Below, piece after piece: positions 29,000 to 35,877 of a stretch of DNA of 64,000 nt (position 1 is the first letter of the stretch; each line of letters opens with the position of its first letter). The stretch lies in contig NZ_JAUSRH010000016.1 in the NCBI RefSeq assembly GCF_030811715.1, positions 20,564 to 84,563 of the forward strand. The letters run 5' to 3'. Below the pieces are notes generated by a model. The model was not told the DNA's origin and did no database searches. It saw only the letters and a list, made by a program, of their open reading frames with translations. The position numbers were made by a program, and so were the translations under genes. Source of the DNA: Sinomonas atrocyanea. Its GTDB lineage: Bacteria > Actinomycetota > Actinomycetes > Actinomycetales > Micrococcaceae.

Positions 29000-31762
29000 T
29001 CAGTGCCCGGCGTCGTTCCAGGTGCGGCCCACGCCGATCTGGACGTCGAGCGGCACGCTCAGCTCGGCGGCCGAGCCCATCTCGTGCTCGACGATGCCGC
29101 GCACGGCCTCCTCCTCCCCCGGCGCGACCTCGACGACGAGTTCGTCGTGGATCTGCAGGAGGAGGCGGGAGCCCAGGCCGCGCGAGCGCAGCCGCCCCTC
29201 GACGCCGATCATGGCGCGCTTGATGATGTCCGCCGCGGAGCCCTGGATCGGCGAGTTGAGTGCGATCCGCTCGGCGAGCTCGCGGTGCACCCGGTTGGTG
29301 CTCGTGAGGTCCGGAAGGTAGCGCCGCCGGCCGAAGATCGTCTGCGTGTACCCGTCCTGCCGGGCCTGCTCCACGACGCCCCGGAGGTAGTCGCGCACGG
29401 CCCCGAAGCGGTCGAAGTAGTCCTTCATGAGGGTGCGGGCCTCGTCCACGGAGATCTCGAGCTGCTTGGACAGCCCGAAGGAGGACAGCCCGTAGGCGAG
29501 CCCGTAGCTCATGGCCTTGACCTTCGAGCGCATCTCGCTCGTCACCTCGGCAGGGGCGACGTGGAAGATGCGCGAGCCGACGAAGCGGTGCAGGTCCTCG
29601 CCCTGCCGGTACGCCTCGATGAGGCCCTCGTCGCCGGACAGGTGCGCCATGATCCGCATCTCGATCTGCGAGTAGTCCGCCGACAGCAGGGACTCGTAGC
29701 CCTCGCCCGCGACGAAGACGTCGCGCACCCGCCGGCCCTCCTCCGAGCGGATCGGGATGTTCTGCAGGTTCGGGTTGTTCGAGGACAGGCGGCCGGTGGC
29801 GGCGATGGTCTGGGCATAGGTTGTGTGGATGCGGCCGTCGGCGGTGACCGCCTTCTTGAGGGTCTCGACCATCTGCCGCAGCTTGCTCGACTCGCGGTGG
29901 GCCATGAGCGCCTCGAGGAACGGGTGCCCCGTCTTGTCGAGGAGCTCCTTGAGGGACGCGGCATCCGTCGTGTAGCCGGTCTTGATCTTCTTCGTCTTGG
30001 GCAGCCCGAGCTCGTCGAAGAGCACCGTCTGCAGCTGCTTGGGCGAGCCGAGGTTGACCTCGTGGCCGATCGCCTCGTAGGCCGCGGCGGCCGCCTGCTC
30101 GCTCGCGGTGCCGAGCTCCTCCATGAGGGCATCGATCTGCTGCTGGTCCACGGTGATGCCGGCCCACTCCATGTCGAGCAGGACGCGCGAGAGCGGCAGC
30201 TCCATGTCCTGCAGCAGCCCGCTCGCCCCCACCTCCTCGAGTTTGGGGGCCAGGGCCTCGTGGAGGGCATGCACGACGGCGGCCTTCCGGGCGAGCGCCG
30301 CCGCGGCGGCTTCCGCTCCCTCGAGGTCGAGGGCGAGCTGCCCGCTGGACGGGGCGCCGGCCGCGAGCTCGATCCCGAGATGGTGCTGGGCCAGATCCCC
30401 GAGCGCGTAGGAGCGGCGGTCCGGCTCGGCGAGGTAGCCCGAGATCGACACATCGTCGACGACGCCCGCGAGCTCCGACCCGTGCCCGCGCAGCGCCTTC
30501 GCCGTCTCCTTGAACTCGGCCGTCGCCTTCGGCACCGAGGCGTCCGCGAGCCACGCGGCAAGGGGCGCCGGGATGCTGGCCACATCGTCCCCGAGCGGGA
30601 CCACGACGGCGGCCGCCCCCGTCGCGAGGGCGAGGGCCTCGGCGCGCGGCCGGGGCCCGGCACCGTCGGTCCGGACCGCGACCGCGACGGGCTGTCCCCC
30701 CGCGCCCTCGGTGAGGCCCGTGAGCGCGGCGGCCAGCTCGGCGTCGTCCGCCGGAATGGTGTGGGCCGGCACGTGGAAGGCGTCCGGGGTCTCCTCGGGG
30801 CCCTCCGTGCCGAAGACGTCGTAGACCCGTGCCCGCAGCGCCTTGAACTCGAGCTCGTCGAAGAGCGCCTCCACGGCCGCGCGCTCGGGACGCGGGTCGG
30901 CGAGCTCGTCGAGGGCGAGCGGCAGCTCGAGGTCGGTCAGGAGCCGGTTGAGCTGCCGGTTGCGCCGCACGGCGTCGATGTTCGCCCTGAGGCTCTCCCC
31001 CGCCTTGCCCTTGATCTCCTCGGCGTGCTCGAGCACGCCCTCGAGGCCGCCGTACTGGGTGATCCACTTCGCGGCGGTCTTGGGGCCGACGCCGGGGACG
31101 CCGGGGAGGTTGTCCGCCGACTCGCCCACGAGGGCTGCGAGGTCGGGATAGCGCGCGGGCGGGACGAAGTACTTCTCCTCGATCGCCGCCGCGTCCATCC
31201 GCGGGATGTCGCTCACGCCCTTGCGCGGGTAGAGCACGGCCACGTGGTCGTCGACGAGCTGGAACGTGTCGCGGTCGCCGGAGACGAGGAGGACCTCGAA
31301 GCCCGCTGCCGTGCCCTGGGCGGCGAGGGTCGCGAGGATGTCGTCCGCCTCGTGGCCGGGCAGTTCCATCGTGCGCACCCCGAGGGCGCCCATGACCTTC
31401 TTGATGTACTCGATCTGGCCGGAGAACTCGGGCGGGGTGGCGTTGCGGCCGCCCTTGTACTCGCTGTAGATCGTCTTGCGCTGCGTGGTCTCGTCGCTGA
31501 CGTCGAACGCGACGGCGACGTGCGTGGGCTTCTGGTCCCGCACGAGGTTGATGAGCATCGACGTGAAGCCGTGGACGGCGTTCGTGTGCTGGCCCGCGGC
31601 GTTGACGAAGCTGTCCGCCGGCAGCGCGAAGAAGGCGCGGAAAGCCATCGAGTGGCCGTCCAGGACCAGCAGCCGCCCCTGCCGTCCCGCCGGGGCCCCG
31701 GCTGCCGCCGTCGGGGCGGCCGTGGGTGCGGGTGGGGCGAGGGTTTTGCTGGTTTCAGTCAC
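29000..31762 (-). CDS. polA: DNA polymerase I
   Basis: Repair and Okazaki-fragment polymerase with 5' nuclease activity. The 920-residue protein has the 5'-3' nuclease (about 30-300, opening RLLVLDGHSMAFRAFFALP), a central 3'-5' exonuclease-like region without clear catalytic acidic motifs, and the polymerase domain with motif A LLSADYSQIEMR, the O-helix segment SYGLAYGLSSFGL and motif C LLQIHDELVVEV. GTG at 31762 is taken because TAGGCT lies 7 nt before it; the frame runs further upstream without similarity. An unconserved Ala/Pro-rich segment of about 28 residues leads the protein. Confidence 0.97.
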   Translation of the reverse strand: MTETSKTLAPPAPTAAPTAAAGAPAGRQGRLLVLDGHSMAFRAFFALPADSFVNAAGQHTNAVHGFTSMLINLVRDQKPTHVAVAFDVSDETTQRKTIYSEYKGGRNATPPEFSGQIEYIKKVMGALGVRTMELPGHEADDILATLAAQGTAAGFEVLLVSGDRDTFQLVDDHVAVLYPRKGVSDIPRMDAAAIEEKYFVPPARYPDLAALVGESADNLPGVPGVGPKTAAKWITQYGGLEGVLEHAEEIKGKAGESLRANIDAVRRNRQLNRLLTDLELPLALDELADPRPERAAVEALFDELEFKALRARVYDVFGTEGPEETPDAFHVPAHTIPADDAELAAALTGLTEGAGGQPVAVAVRTDGAGPRPRAEALALATGAAAVVVPLGDDVASIPAPLAAWLADASVPKATAEFKETAKALRGHGSELAGVVDDVSISGYLAEPDRRSYALGDLAQHHLGIELAAGAPSSGQLALDLEGAEAAAAALARKAAVVHALHEALAPKLEEVGASGLLQDMELPLSRVLLDMEWAGITVDQQQIDALMEELGTASEQAAAAAYEAIGHEVNLGSPKQLQTVLFDELGLPKTKKIKTGYTTDAASLKELLDKTGHPFLEALMAHRESSKLRQMVETLKKAVTADGRIHTTYAQTIAATGRLSSNNPNLQNIPIRSEEGRRVRDVFVAGEGYESLLSADYSQIEMRIMAHLSGDEGLIEAYRQGEDLHRFVGSRIFHVAPAEVTSEMRSKVKAMSYGLAYGLSSFGLSKQLEISVDEARTLMKDYFDRFGAVRDYLRGVVEQARQDGYTQTIFGRRRYLPDLTSTNRVHRELAERIALNSPIQGSAADIIKRAMIGVEGRLRSRGLGSRLLLQIHDELVVEVAPGEEEAVRGIVEHEMGSAAELSVPLDVQIGVGRTWNDAGH

Positions 31763-31769
31763 GGGTGCC

Positions 31770-31775
31770 AGCCTA
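31770..31775 (-). promoter_or_regulatory. -10 hexamer TAGGCT of polA (leaderless)
   Basis: TAGGCT 7 nt before the polA GTG, within the 19-bp gap to the divergent thioesterase start, so the polA promoter extends into the thioesterase coding sequence. Confidence 0.6.
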
Positions 31776-31781
31776 GTGGGC

Positions 31782-32342
31782 ATGCAGGACAATTTCACCG
31801 CGATGGGCGAGCGCCCCGGGACCGATCGGAACGACGGCGCGCAGGCGGAGCCCGAGGGCAATCCCGGGCCCGACGCCGCTGCCGAGCTCGAGGCCGCCGG
31901 CATCCCCGAACGGCTCCGCCCCTGGCTCGCAACCCGCGGGGTGGGCGCCCTCGTCATCAAGATGGGGATCGTCTTCGAGGAGCTCACGGCAGAGCGGGCG
32001 GTAGCCACCATGCCGGTCGAGGGAAACACCCAGATCGCCGGGATCCTGCACGGGGGCGCCCACGCGGTGCTGGCAGAGACGCTGGGCTCGTTCGCCGCCT
32101 CGCTGCACGCGGGCGAGGGCCGCCATGCCGTCGGGGTGGACCTCAACGCGACGCATCACCGCGCTGCCGCGCGCGGCAGGGTGCGGGGCACCTGCACCGC
32201 ACTCCACCTCGGCCGCACGCTCGCGACGCATGAGATCGTCATCACCGACGAGGACGGCCGCCGGCTGTGCACCGCGCGCATCACGAACCTCCTGCGGGAC
32301 GACCCGACGGGCCCAGCCGGGTCGGCCCGGGACCACGCCTAG
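31782..32342 (+). CDS. PaaI-family hotdog thioesterase
   Basis: A 186-residue hotdog-fold acyl-CoA thioesterase. The catalytic region is GNTQIAGILHGGAHAVLAET (the HGG tripeptide with downstream acidic residue), followed by GVDLNATHHRAAARGRVRGTC and RTLATHEIVITDEDGRRLCTARITN. The first 40 residues are hydrophilic and unconserved. Relatives hydrolyse aromatic acyl-CoAs (phenylacetate or hydroxybenzoate) or menaquinone-pathway DHNA-CoA; no pathway gene adjoins to decide. It diverges from polA with only 19 bp between starts. Its stop is 10 nt from the stop of the converging reductase gene. Confidence 0.88.
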   Translation: MQDNFTAMGERPGTDRNDGAQAEPEGNPGPDAAAELEAAGIPERLRPWLATRGVGALVIKMGIVFEELTAERAVATMPVEGNTQIAGILHGGAHAVLAETLGSFAASLHAGEGRHAVGVDLNATHHRAAARGRVRGTCTALHLGRTLATHEIVITDEDGRRLCTARITNLLRDDPTGPAGSARDHA

Positions 32343-32352
32343 AGCGGCCGCC

Positions 32353-32892
32353 TCAGGCCCGCGCGTAGCGCAGCTCGACGGTCCCCCCGCGTTCGGTCAG
32401 GCCCTCGAGCGTGAACCCGGCGGGGACGCCGAGCGGGACGCCGCCGAACAGGGGCACTCCCCCGCCGAGCGCCACCGGGACGATCGTGAGCACGATCCGG
32501 TCGATGAGCTCCGCCGCGAGGAACTCGCCGGCCAGCGAGCCCCCGCCGACGATGTAGACGTCCTTCTCGCCGGCGTCCCGGCGGAGCTCGTCCGCGAAGG
32601 TGCCAACGTCCCCGCGCACGAGGACCACGTCGGCGCCGTCGTCCGTGCCGAGCTCGTGGTGCGTGAACACCCAGCAGGGCACCGTGTACGGCCACGCGCC
32701 CGGCTGGTGCGCCCGGATCCACTCGTACGTCTCGCCGCCCATGGCCACGCAGCCGACCCCGGCCTCGAACGCCCTGTACGACTCCCCCAAGCCCTCGACG
32801 TCATTGAACCTCTCGAGCCAGTCGAGCCCGCCGTTGTCCTGGGCGATGTAGCCGTCGAGGCTGCTTCCCACGAAGTAGACGAAGTCAGACAT
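32353..32892 (-). CDS. Dihydrofolate reductase-like (RibD C-terminal) family protein
   Basis: A 179-residue protein of the DHFR/RibD-C fold that occurs widely in actinobacteria. Visible elements are VYFVGSSLDGYIAQDNGGLDWL, the nucleotide-binding AMGGETYEWI, KDVYIVGGGSLAGEFL and IVPVALGGGVPLFGG. It is probably an NAD(P)H-dependent reductase, but not the folate DHFR, and not part of the rib operon at 56 kb. ATG at 32892 follows TAGGCT by 7 nt; an in-frame start 18 nt upstream is less likely. Confidence 0.88.
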   Translation of the reverse strand: MSDFVYFVGSSLDGYIAQDNGGLDWLERFNDVEGLGESYRAFEAGVGCVAMGGETYEWIRAHQPGAWPYTVPCWVFTHHELGTDDGADVVLVRGDVGTFADELRRDAGEKDVYIVGGGSLAGEFLAAELIDRIVLTIVPVALGGGVPLFGGVPLGVPAGFTLEGLTERGGTVELRYARA

Positions 32893-32899
32893 GCCGCCC

Positions 32900-32905
32900 A
32901 GCCTA
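32900..32905 (-). promoter_or_regulatory. -10 hexamer TAGGCT of the DHFR-like gene (leaderless)
   Basis: TAGGCT 7 nt before ATG at 32892. Confidence 0.6.
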
Positions 32906-32968
32906 GCCACGGGCCCGCGGCTTTCCCAGAACCCGACGCGGCGCGTGGACGTGGCCCGCGGGCGGCGC

Positions 32969-32974
32969 TAGCGT
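32969..32974 (+). promoter_or_regulatory. -10 hexamer TAGCGT of the acidic disordered protein gene (leaderless)
   Basis: TAGCGT 7 nt before ATG at 32982; supports that this low-complexity frame is a real gene. Confidence 0.55.
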
Positions 32975-32981
32975 CGGGACC

Positions 32982-33341
32982 ATGGATGCCGAGAACCCGA
33001 ACGCCAGCAGCCCGTCCGCCGACAGCGCCCCGCAGGAGGGCGGCTACGGCAGCCCCACCCCGGAGGAGGAGATGCCCCAGGCGGCCCAGACCGGGGGCGC
33101 CGCGCAGGGGGCGGCGCAGAACGTCGAAGAAGAGGGCACCGCGGGCAGGGAGTCCCAGGAGCAGGGCGGCACCGAGTCCCGCGAGCAGCCGCAGGGAGAC
33201 CTCGCGGAGCCGGAGGAGGCCCCCTCCACGGACGCCGACCTCGACGAGGGCAACACCGAGGACCAGGGGAACCGCGAGTCGTTCTCCTCGGAGTCGGATG
33301 CAGACGCCTCCGGCCTCCCCGAGGGCGGCGACTCCGCCTGA
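32982..33341 (+). CDS. Hypothetical acidic, intrinsically disordered protein
   Basis: A 119-residue protein of low complexity: rich in Glu, Gln, Ser, Gly, Ala and Asp, with no Cys, no Trp and almost no large hydrophobic residues. It has no signal peptide or membrane segment. I do not recognise a family. It is considered real because it has its own TAGCGT -10 at leaderless spacing, begins with ATG, and is followed by a strong hairpin. Similar acidic tails occur in stress-related or solubility proteins, but no function can be assigned. Confidence 0.7.
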   Translation: MDAENPNASSPSADSAPQEGGYGSPTPEEEMPQAAQTGGAAQGAAQNVEEEGTAGRESQEQGGTESREQPQGDLAEPEEAPSTDADLDEGNTEDQGNRESFSSESDADASGLPEGGDSA

Positions 33342-33368
33342 GGCCTGGGCGCTGTCTGCCCACACCGC

Positions 33369-33399
33369 GGCTCCGGGGCGGCCCTCGCGCCCCGGAGCC
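33369..33399. terminator. Terminator between converging genes
   Basis: GGCTCCGGGGCG pairs perfectly with CGCCCCGGAGCC (12 bp, 7-nt loop), 27 nt after the acidic-protein stop and 37 nt beyond the small membrane protein stop. It probably serves both strands. Confidence 0.7.
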
Positions 33400-33413
33400 A
33401 TCGTGGAAGGACG

Positions 33414-33443
33414 GAACAGCCCTAGTGGGAACAGCCCTAGTGG
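33414..33443. repeat. Two tandem copies of a 15-bp unit
   Basis: GAACAGCCCTAGTGG is repeated twice without a gap. The second copy contains the stop codon of the small membrane protein (minus strand), so the duplication adds a copy of the sequence just beyond the stop. It looks like a recent slippage or duplication event. Confidence 0.85.
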
Positions 33444-33661
33444 AAGTACGGAATGACGAGGTACACGCCGTACAGCACCACGGCTCCGGCGAGCGCGTAG
33501 CTCACGCCCGATCCGGTCCGGAGCAGGGCCCGGACGCGCTGCCGCTCCGGGTCCCGCGCCTCACTCCCAAGCCGGATGGCGAGCGAGAAGAACAGCACGA
33601 TGCTGCCTGCGCCGAGGATGGTCGCGACCGCGACCACGATGAAGGATCCCCAATTGATCAC
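33437..33661 (-). CDS. Small two-helix membrane protein coupled to the phosphate transporter
   Basis: A 74-residue protein with two predicted transmembrane segments (about 5-26 and 52-70) separated by a charged loop (RLGSEARDPERQRVRALLRTG). I do not recognise a named family. GTG at 33661 overlaps the stop codon of the Pit transporter gene by 4 nt (GTGA), so it is almost certainly co-translated, which suggests an accessory or regulatory partner of the transporter. No PhoU-like gene, the usual Pit companion, lies here. Confidence 0.75.
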   Translation of the reverse strand: MINWGSFIVVAVATILGAGSIVLFFSLAIRLGSEARDPERQRVRALLRTGSGVSYALAGAVVLYGVYLVIPYFH

Positions 33662-34851
33662 CGGGCTTCCCCCTTCTGACGGCGCTTGCGCTTGCGCGGG
33701 AACTCCACGGCGTCGCCCGCCTCCTCGACCTCGACGACGTTGTGGTGGCCCACGCGCTGGCGGTTGTTGAGGTAGAACATCCAGGCGATCGCGGCGATGC
33801 CGACCACGACGACCAGGATCACGCCGGGCGCGCCCAGCCCCATGAGCAGCGCGGCAGCGGCTCCGACCACGGCCGCGGCGGGGAGCGTCAGGACCCAGCC
33901 GAGGGCGATCCGGCCGGCGGTGCCCCACTTCACCGAGGTCCCCCTGCGCCCCAACCCGGAGCCGATGACCGCGCCGCTCGTCACCTGCGTCGTGGACAGC
34001 GCGAAGCCGAGGTGCGAGGAGGCCATGATGGCGGCGGCCGTGCTGGACTCGGACGAGAACCCCTGGGCCGGGCGCACCTCTGTCAGGCCGGTCCCGACCG
34101 TCCTGATGATGCGCCACCCGCCCGCGTAGGTCCCGATCGCAATGGCCGCGGCGCAGGCCACGATGACCCACGCCTGCGGTCCGGTCCCCGGCTTCTGGAG
34201 GCCGCCGGCGACGAGGACGAGCGTGAGGATACCCATGGTCTTCTGGGCGTCGTTGGTCCCGTGCGAGAGGGCGACCAGGCTCGAGGTGAAGACCTGTCCG
34301 ATGCGGAAGCCGCCCCGGCCCTGCTTGAGCTTCTCGCCGGTCTCGCTGTCCCGCCGGGCCGTCACAGCGTAGGCGATGCGGGTGCACAGCCACGCCGAGG
34401 CGCCCGCGATCAGCGGCGCGGCGACGGCCGGGAGGATCACCTTGGAGAAAACGGTGCCGAAGTTCACGGAGTAGAGCCCGATGCCGACGACCGCGGCGCC
34501 GATGAGGCCGCCGAAGAGTGCGTGCGACGAGCTCGAGGGCAGGCCGCGCAGCCAGGTGAACATGTTCCACAGCACCGCGCCGATGAGGCCGGCGAAGATG
34601 ATCTCCGGCGTGATGTGCACGCCGTCGGCGCCCTCGCGGATGAGGCCGCCCGAGATGGTCTTGGCCACCTCGGTGGACAGGAAGGCCCCCACGAGGTTCA
34701 GGACCGCCGCGAGCGCCACCGCCTTGCGCGGGGTGATCGCCCCGGTGGCAATGGGCGTCGCCATCGCATTGGCGGTGTCGTGGAAGCCGTTCGTGAAGTC
34801 GAAGAAGAGCGCCAGTACGATGACCAGCACGATCATGGTGGTGATGTCCAC
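33658..34851 (-). CDS. pit: Pit-family inorganic phosphate transporter
   Basis: Low-affinity phosphate (metal-phosphate):proton symporter of the PHO4/Pit family. The 397-residue protein has about ten hydrophobic segments and the two inverted-repeat signatures: DFTNGFHDTANAMATPIATG near residue 18 and ALSHGTNDAQKTMGIL near residue 195. The C-terminus is a basic cytoplasmic tail (RKRKRRQKGEAR). ATG at 34851 matches the family start. It is coupled to the small membrane protein downstream. The 120 nt upstream, between this gene and the tRNA-Leu terminator, hold no gene. Confidence 0.95.
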   Translation of the reverse strand: MDITTMIVLVIVLALFFDFTNGFHDTANAMATPIATGAITPRKAVALAAVLNLVGAFLSTEVAKTISGGLIREGADGVHITPEIIFAGLIGAVLWNMFTWLRGLPSSSSHALFGGLIGAAVVGIGLYSVNFGTVFSKVILPAVAAPLIAGASAWLCTRIAYAVTARRDSETGEKLKQGRGGFRIGQVFTSSLVALSHGTNDAQKTMGILTLVLVAGGLQKPGTGPQAWVIVACAAAIAIGTYAGGWRIIRTVGTGLTEVRPAQGFSSESSTAAAIMASSHLGFALSTTQVTSGAVIGSGLGRRGTSVKWGTAGRIALGWVLTLPAAAVVGAAAALLMGLGAPGVILVVVVGIAAIAWMFYLNNRQRVGHHNVVEVEEAGDAVEFPRKRKRRQKGEAR

Positions 34852-34972
34852 CCGTCGTCCCCTCAGGTTGTGGTGAGGCTGATGTGCGATTCCCCGGCCA
34901 CCAGCTGTTCATCCGAAGTTCGGCACAGATCTGTTGACGGGCGGCGGGAATCGCTCCGGACCATCCTATACA

Positions 34973-35009
34973 GCGCCGGGCGCCCCGACTGTGCCGGGGC
35001 GCCCGGCGC
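34973..35009 (-). terminator. Terminator of tRNA-Leu
   Basis: A perfect 15-bp stem with a 7-nt loop (arms 34973-34987 and 34995-35009; the arm core is GCCGGGCGCCCCG) begins 5 nt after the 3' end of tRNA-Leu. Confidence 0.8.
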
Positions 35010-35014
35010 CCGGG

Positions 35015-35096
35015 TGCCCGAGGTGGGACTCGAACCCACACACCTTCCGATACCGCATTTTGAGGGCGGCGCGTCTGCCAATTCCGCCACTCGGGC
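35015..35096 (-). tRNA. tRNA-Leu (anticodon CAA)
   Basis: An 82-nt class II tRNA with acceptor GCCCGAG/CTCGGGC, a D arm GCG...CGC, anticodon loop CTCAAAA giving CAA, a long variable arm and T arm GTGGG-TTCGAGT-CCCAC; CCA is not encoded. It reads UUG. The last pair of the anticodon stem (31-39) appears as C-U rather than a Watson-Crick pair. Confidence 0.95.
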
Positions 35097-35179
35097 CCAG
35101 GGCCTCCCCATGGCCTGCCCGTCCACTGTACCCGGTAGGATCGGAGGCAGGAACATCCGTCTGCCCCCAAGGAGCCAGC

Positions 35180-35806
35180 GTGTCAGACAAGACCCCCCAG
35201 ACGGCACCGGCCGCCGAGAAGGCGACCGCCGCAGCCCCTGCCCGCCGTGTCGTCGTGGCCGAGGATGAGACACTCATCCGCCTCGACATCATCGAGATCC
35301 TCCGCGGGGAGGGCTACGACGTGGTCGCCGAGGCCGACAACGGGGAGCGGGCCGTGGAGCTTGCTGAGGAGCTCAAGCCGGATCTCGTCCTCATGGACGT
35401 GAAGATGCCCGTCATGGACGGGATCACGGCGGCCGAGAAGATCGTGAAGGCCCGCATCGCCCCGGTGGTGCTCCTCACGGCATTCAGCCAGAAGGAGCTC
35501 GTCGAGCGCGCCAGGGACGCGGGCGCCATGGCGTACGTCGTCAAGCCGTTCACGCCCGCCGACCTCGTCCCGGCCCTCGAGATCGCGCTCTCGCGCCACG
35601 AGGAGATCAAGGCGCTCGAGTCCGAGGTCACCGACCTCAAGGAGCAGTTCGCCACCCGCAAGCTCGTGGAGCGGGCCAAGAGCCTGCTCATCACCAAGAT
35701 GGGCCTGACCGAGCCCGAGGCCTTCCGGTGGATCCAGAAGACCTCGATGGACCGCCGGCTGAGCATGCGCGAGGTCTCGGAGACCATCATCAACCAGGTC
35801 AGCTGA
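35180..35806 (+). CDS. pdtaR: ANTAR-domain response regulator (PdtaR-like)
   Basis: Two-component output protein that acts on RNA rather than DNA. The 208-residue protein has a receiver domain (about 22-140: VVVAEDETLIRLD, phosphoacceptor Asp73 in LVLMDVKMPVMDG, the conserved T/A and Lys of LLTAF and VVKPFTP) and a C-terminal ANTAR domain (about 150-205, ERAKSLLITKMGLTEPEAFRWIQKTSMDRRLSMREVSETI), which binds paired hairpins to cause antitermination. The cognate PdtaS-type histidine kinase is not in the window. GTG at 35180 has AAGGAG 5 nt before it. A preceding Ala/Pro-rich stretch of about 20 residues is variable. Confidence 0.93.
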   Translation: MSDKTPQTAPAAEKATAAAPARRVVVAEDETLIRLDIIEILRGEGYDVVAEADNGERAVELAEELKPDLVLMDVKMPVMDGITAAEKIVKARIAPVVLLTAFSQKELVERARDAGAMAYVVKPFTPADLVPALEIALSRHEEIKALESEVTDLKEQFATRKLVERAKSLLITKMGLTEPEAFRWIQKTSMDRRLSMREVSETIINQVS

Positions 35807-35822
35807 CTGGCGGCTGGAACAG

Positions 35823-35859
35823 CACGAGGGCGGCACCCGTTTCGGGTGCCGCCCTCGTG
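35823..35859. terminator. Bidirectional terminator between pdtaR and pyk
   Basis: A 16-bp perfect stem (CACGAGGGCGGCACCC and its complement) with a 5-nt loop GTTTC lies 17 nt beyond the pdtaR stop and 19 nt beyond the pyk stop. Confidence 0.85.
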
Positions 35860-35877
35860 GCGTCTGGGGCGTAAGGC

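Noticed and set aside
31774..31779. TAGTGG as a leaderless -10 for the thioesterase gene
   Set aside because: It lies only 2 nt before the ATG, too close for transcription to start at the start codon; its promoter must lie elsewhere, probably within polA.
34863..35273. Open frames across tRNA-Leu containing text such as WRNWQTRRPQ or GSSPTSGTRA
   Set aside because: These are translations of the tRNA-Leu gene and its flanks, often misannotated as hypothetical proteins.
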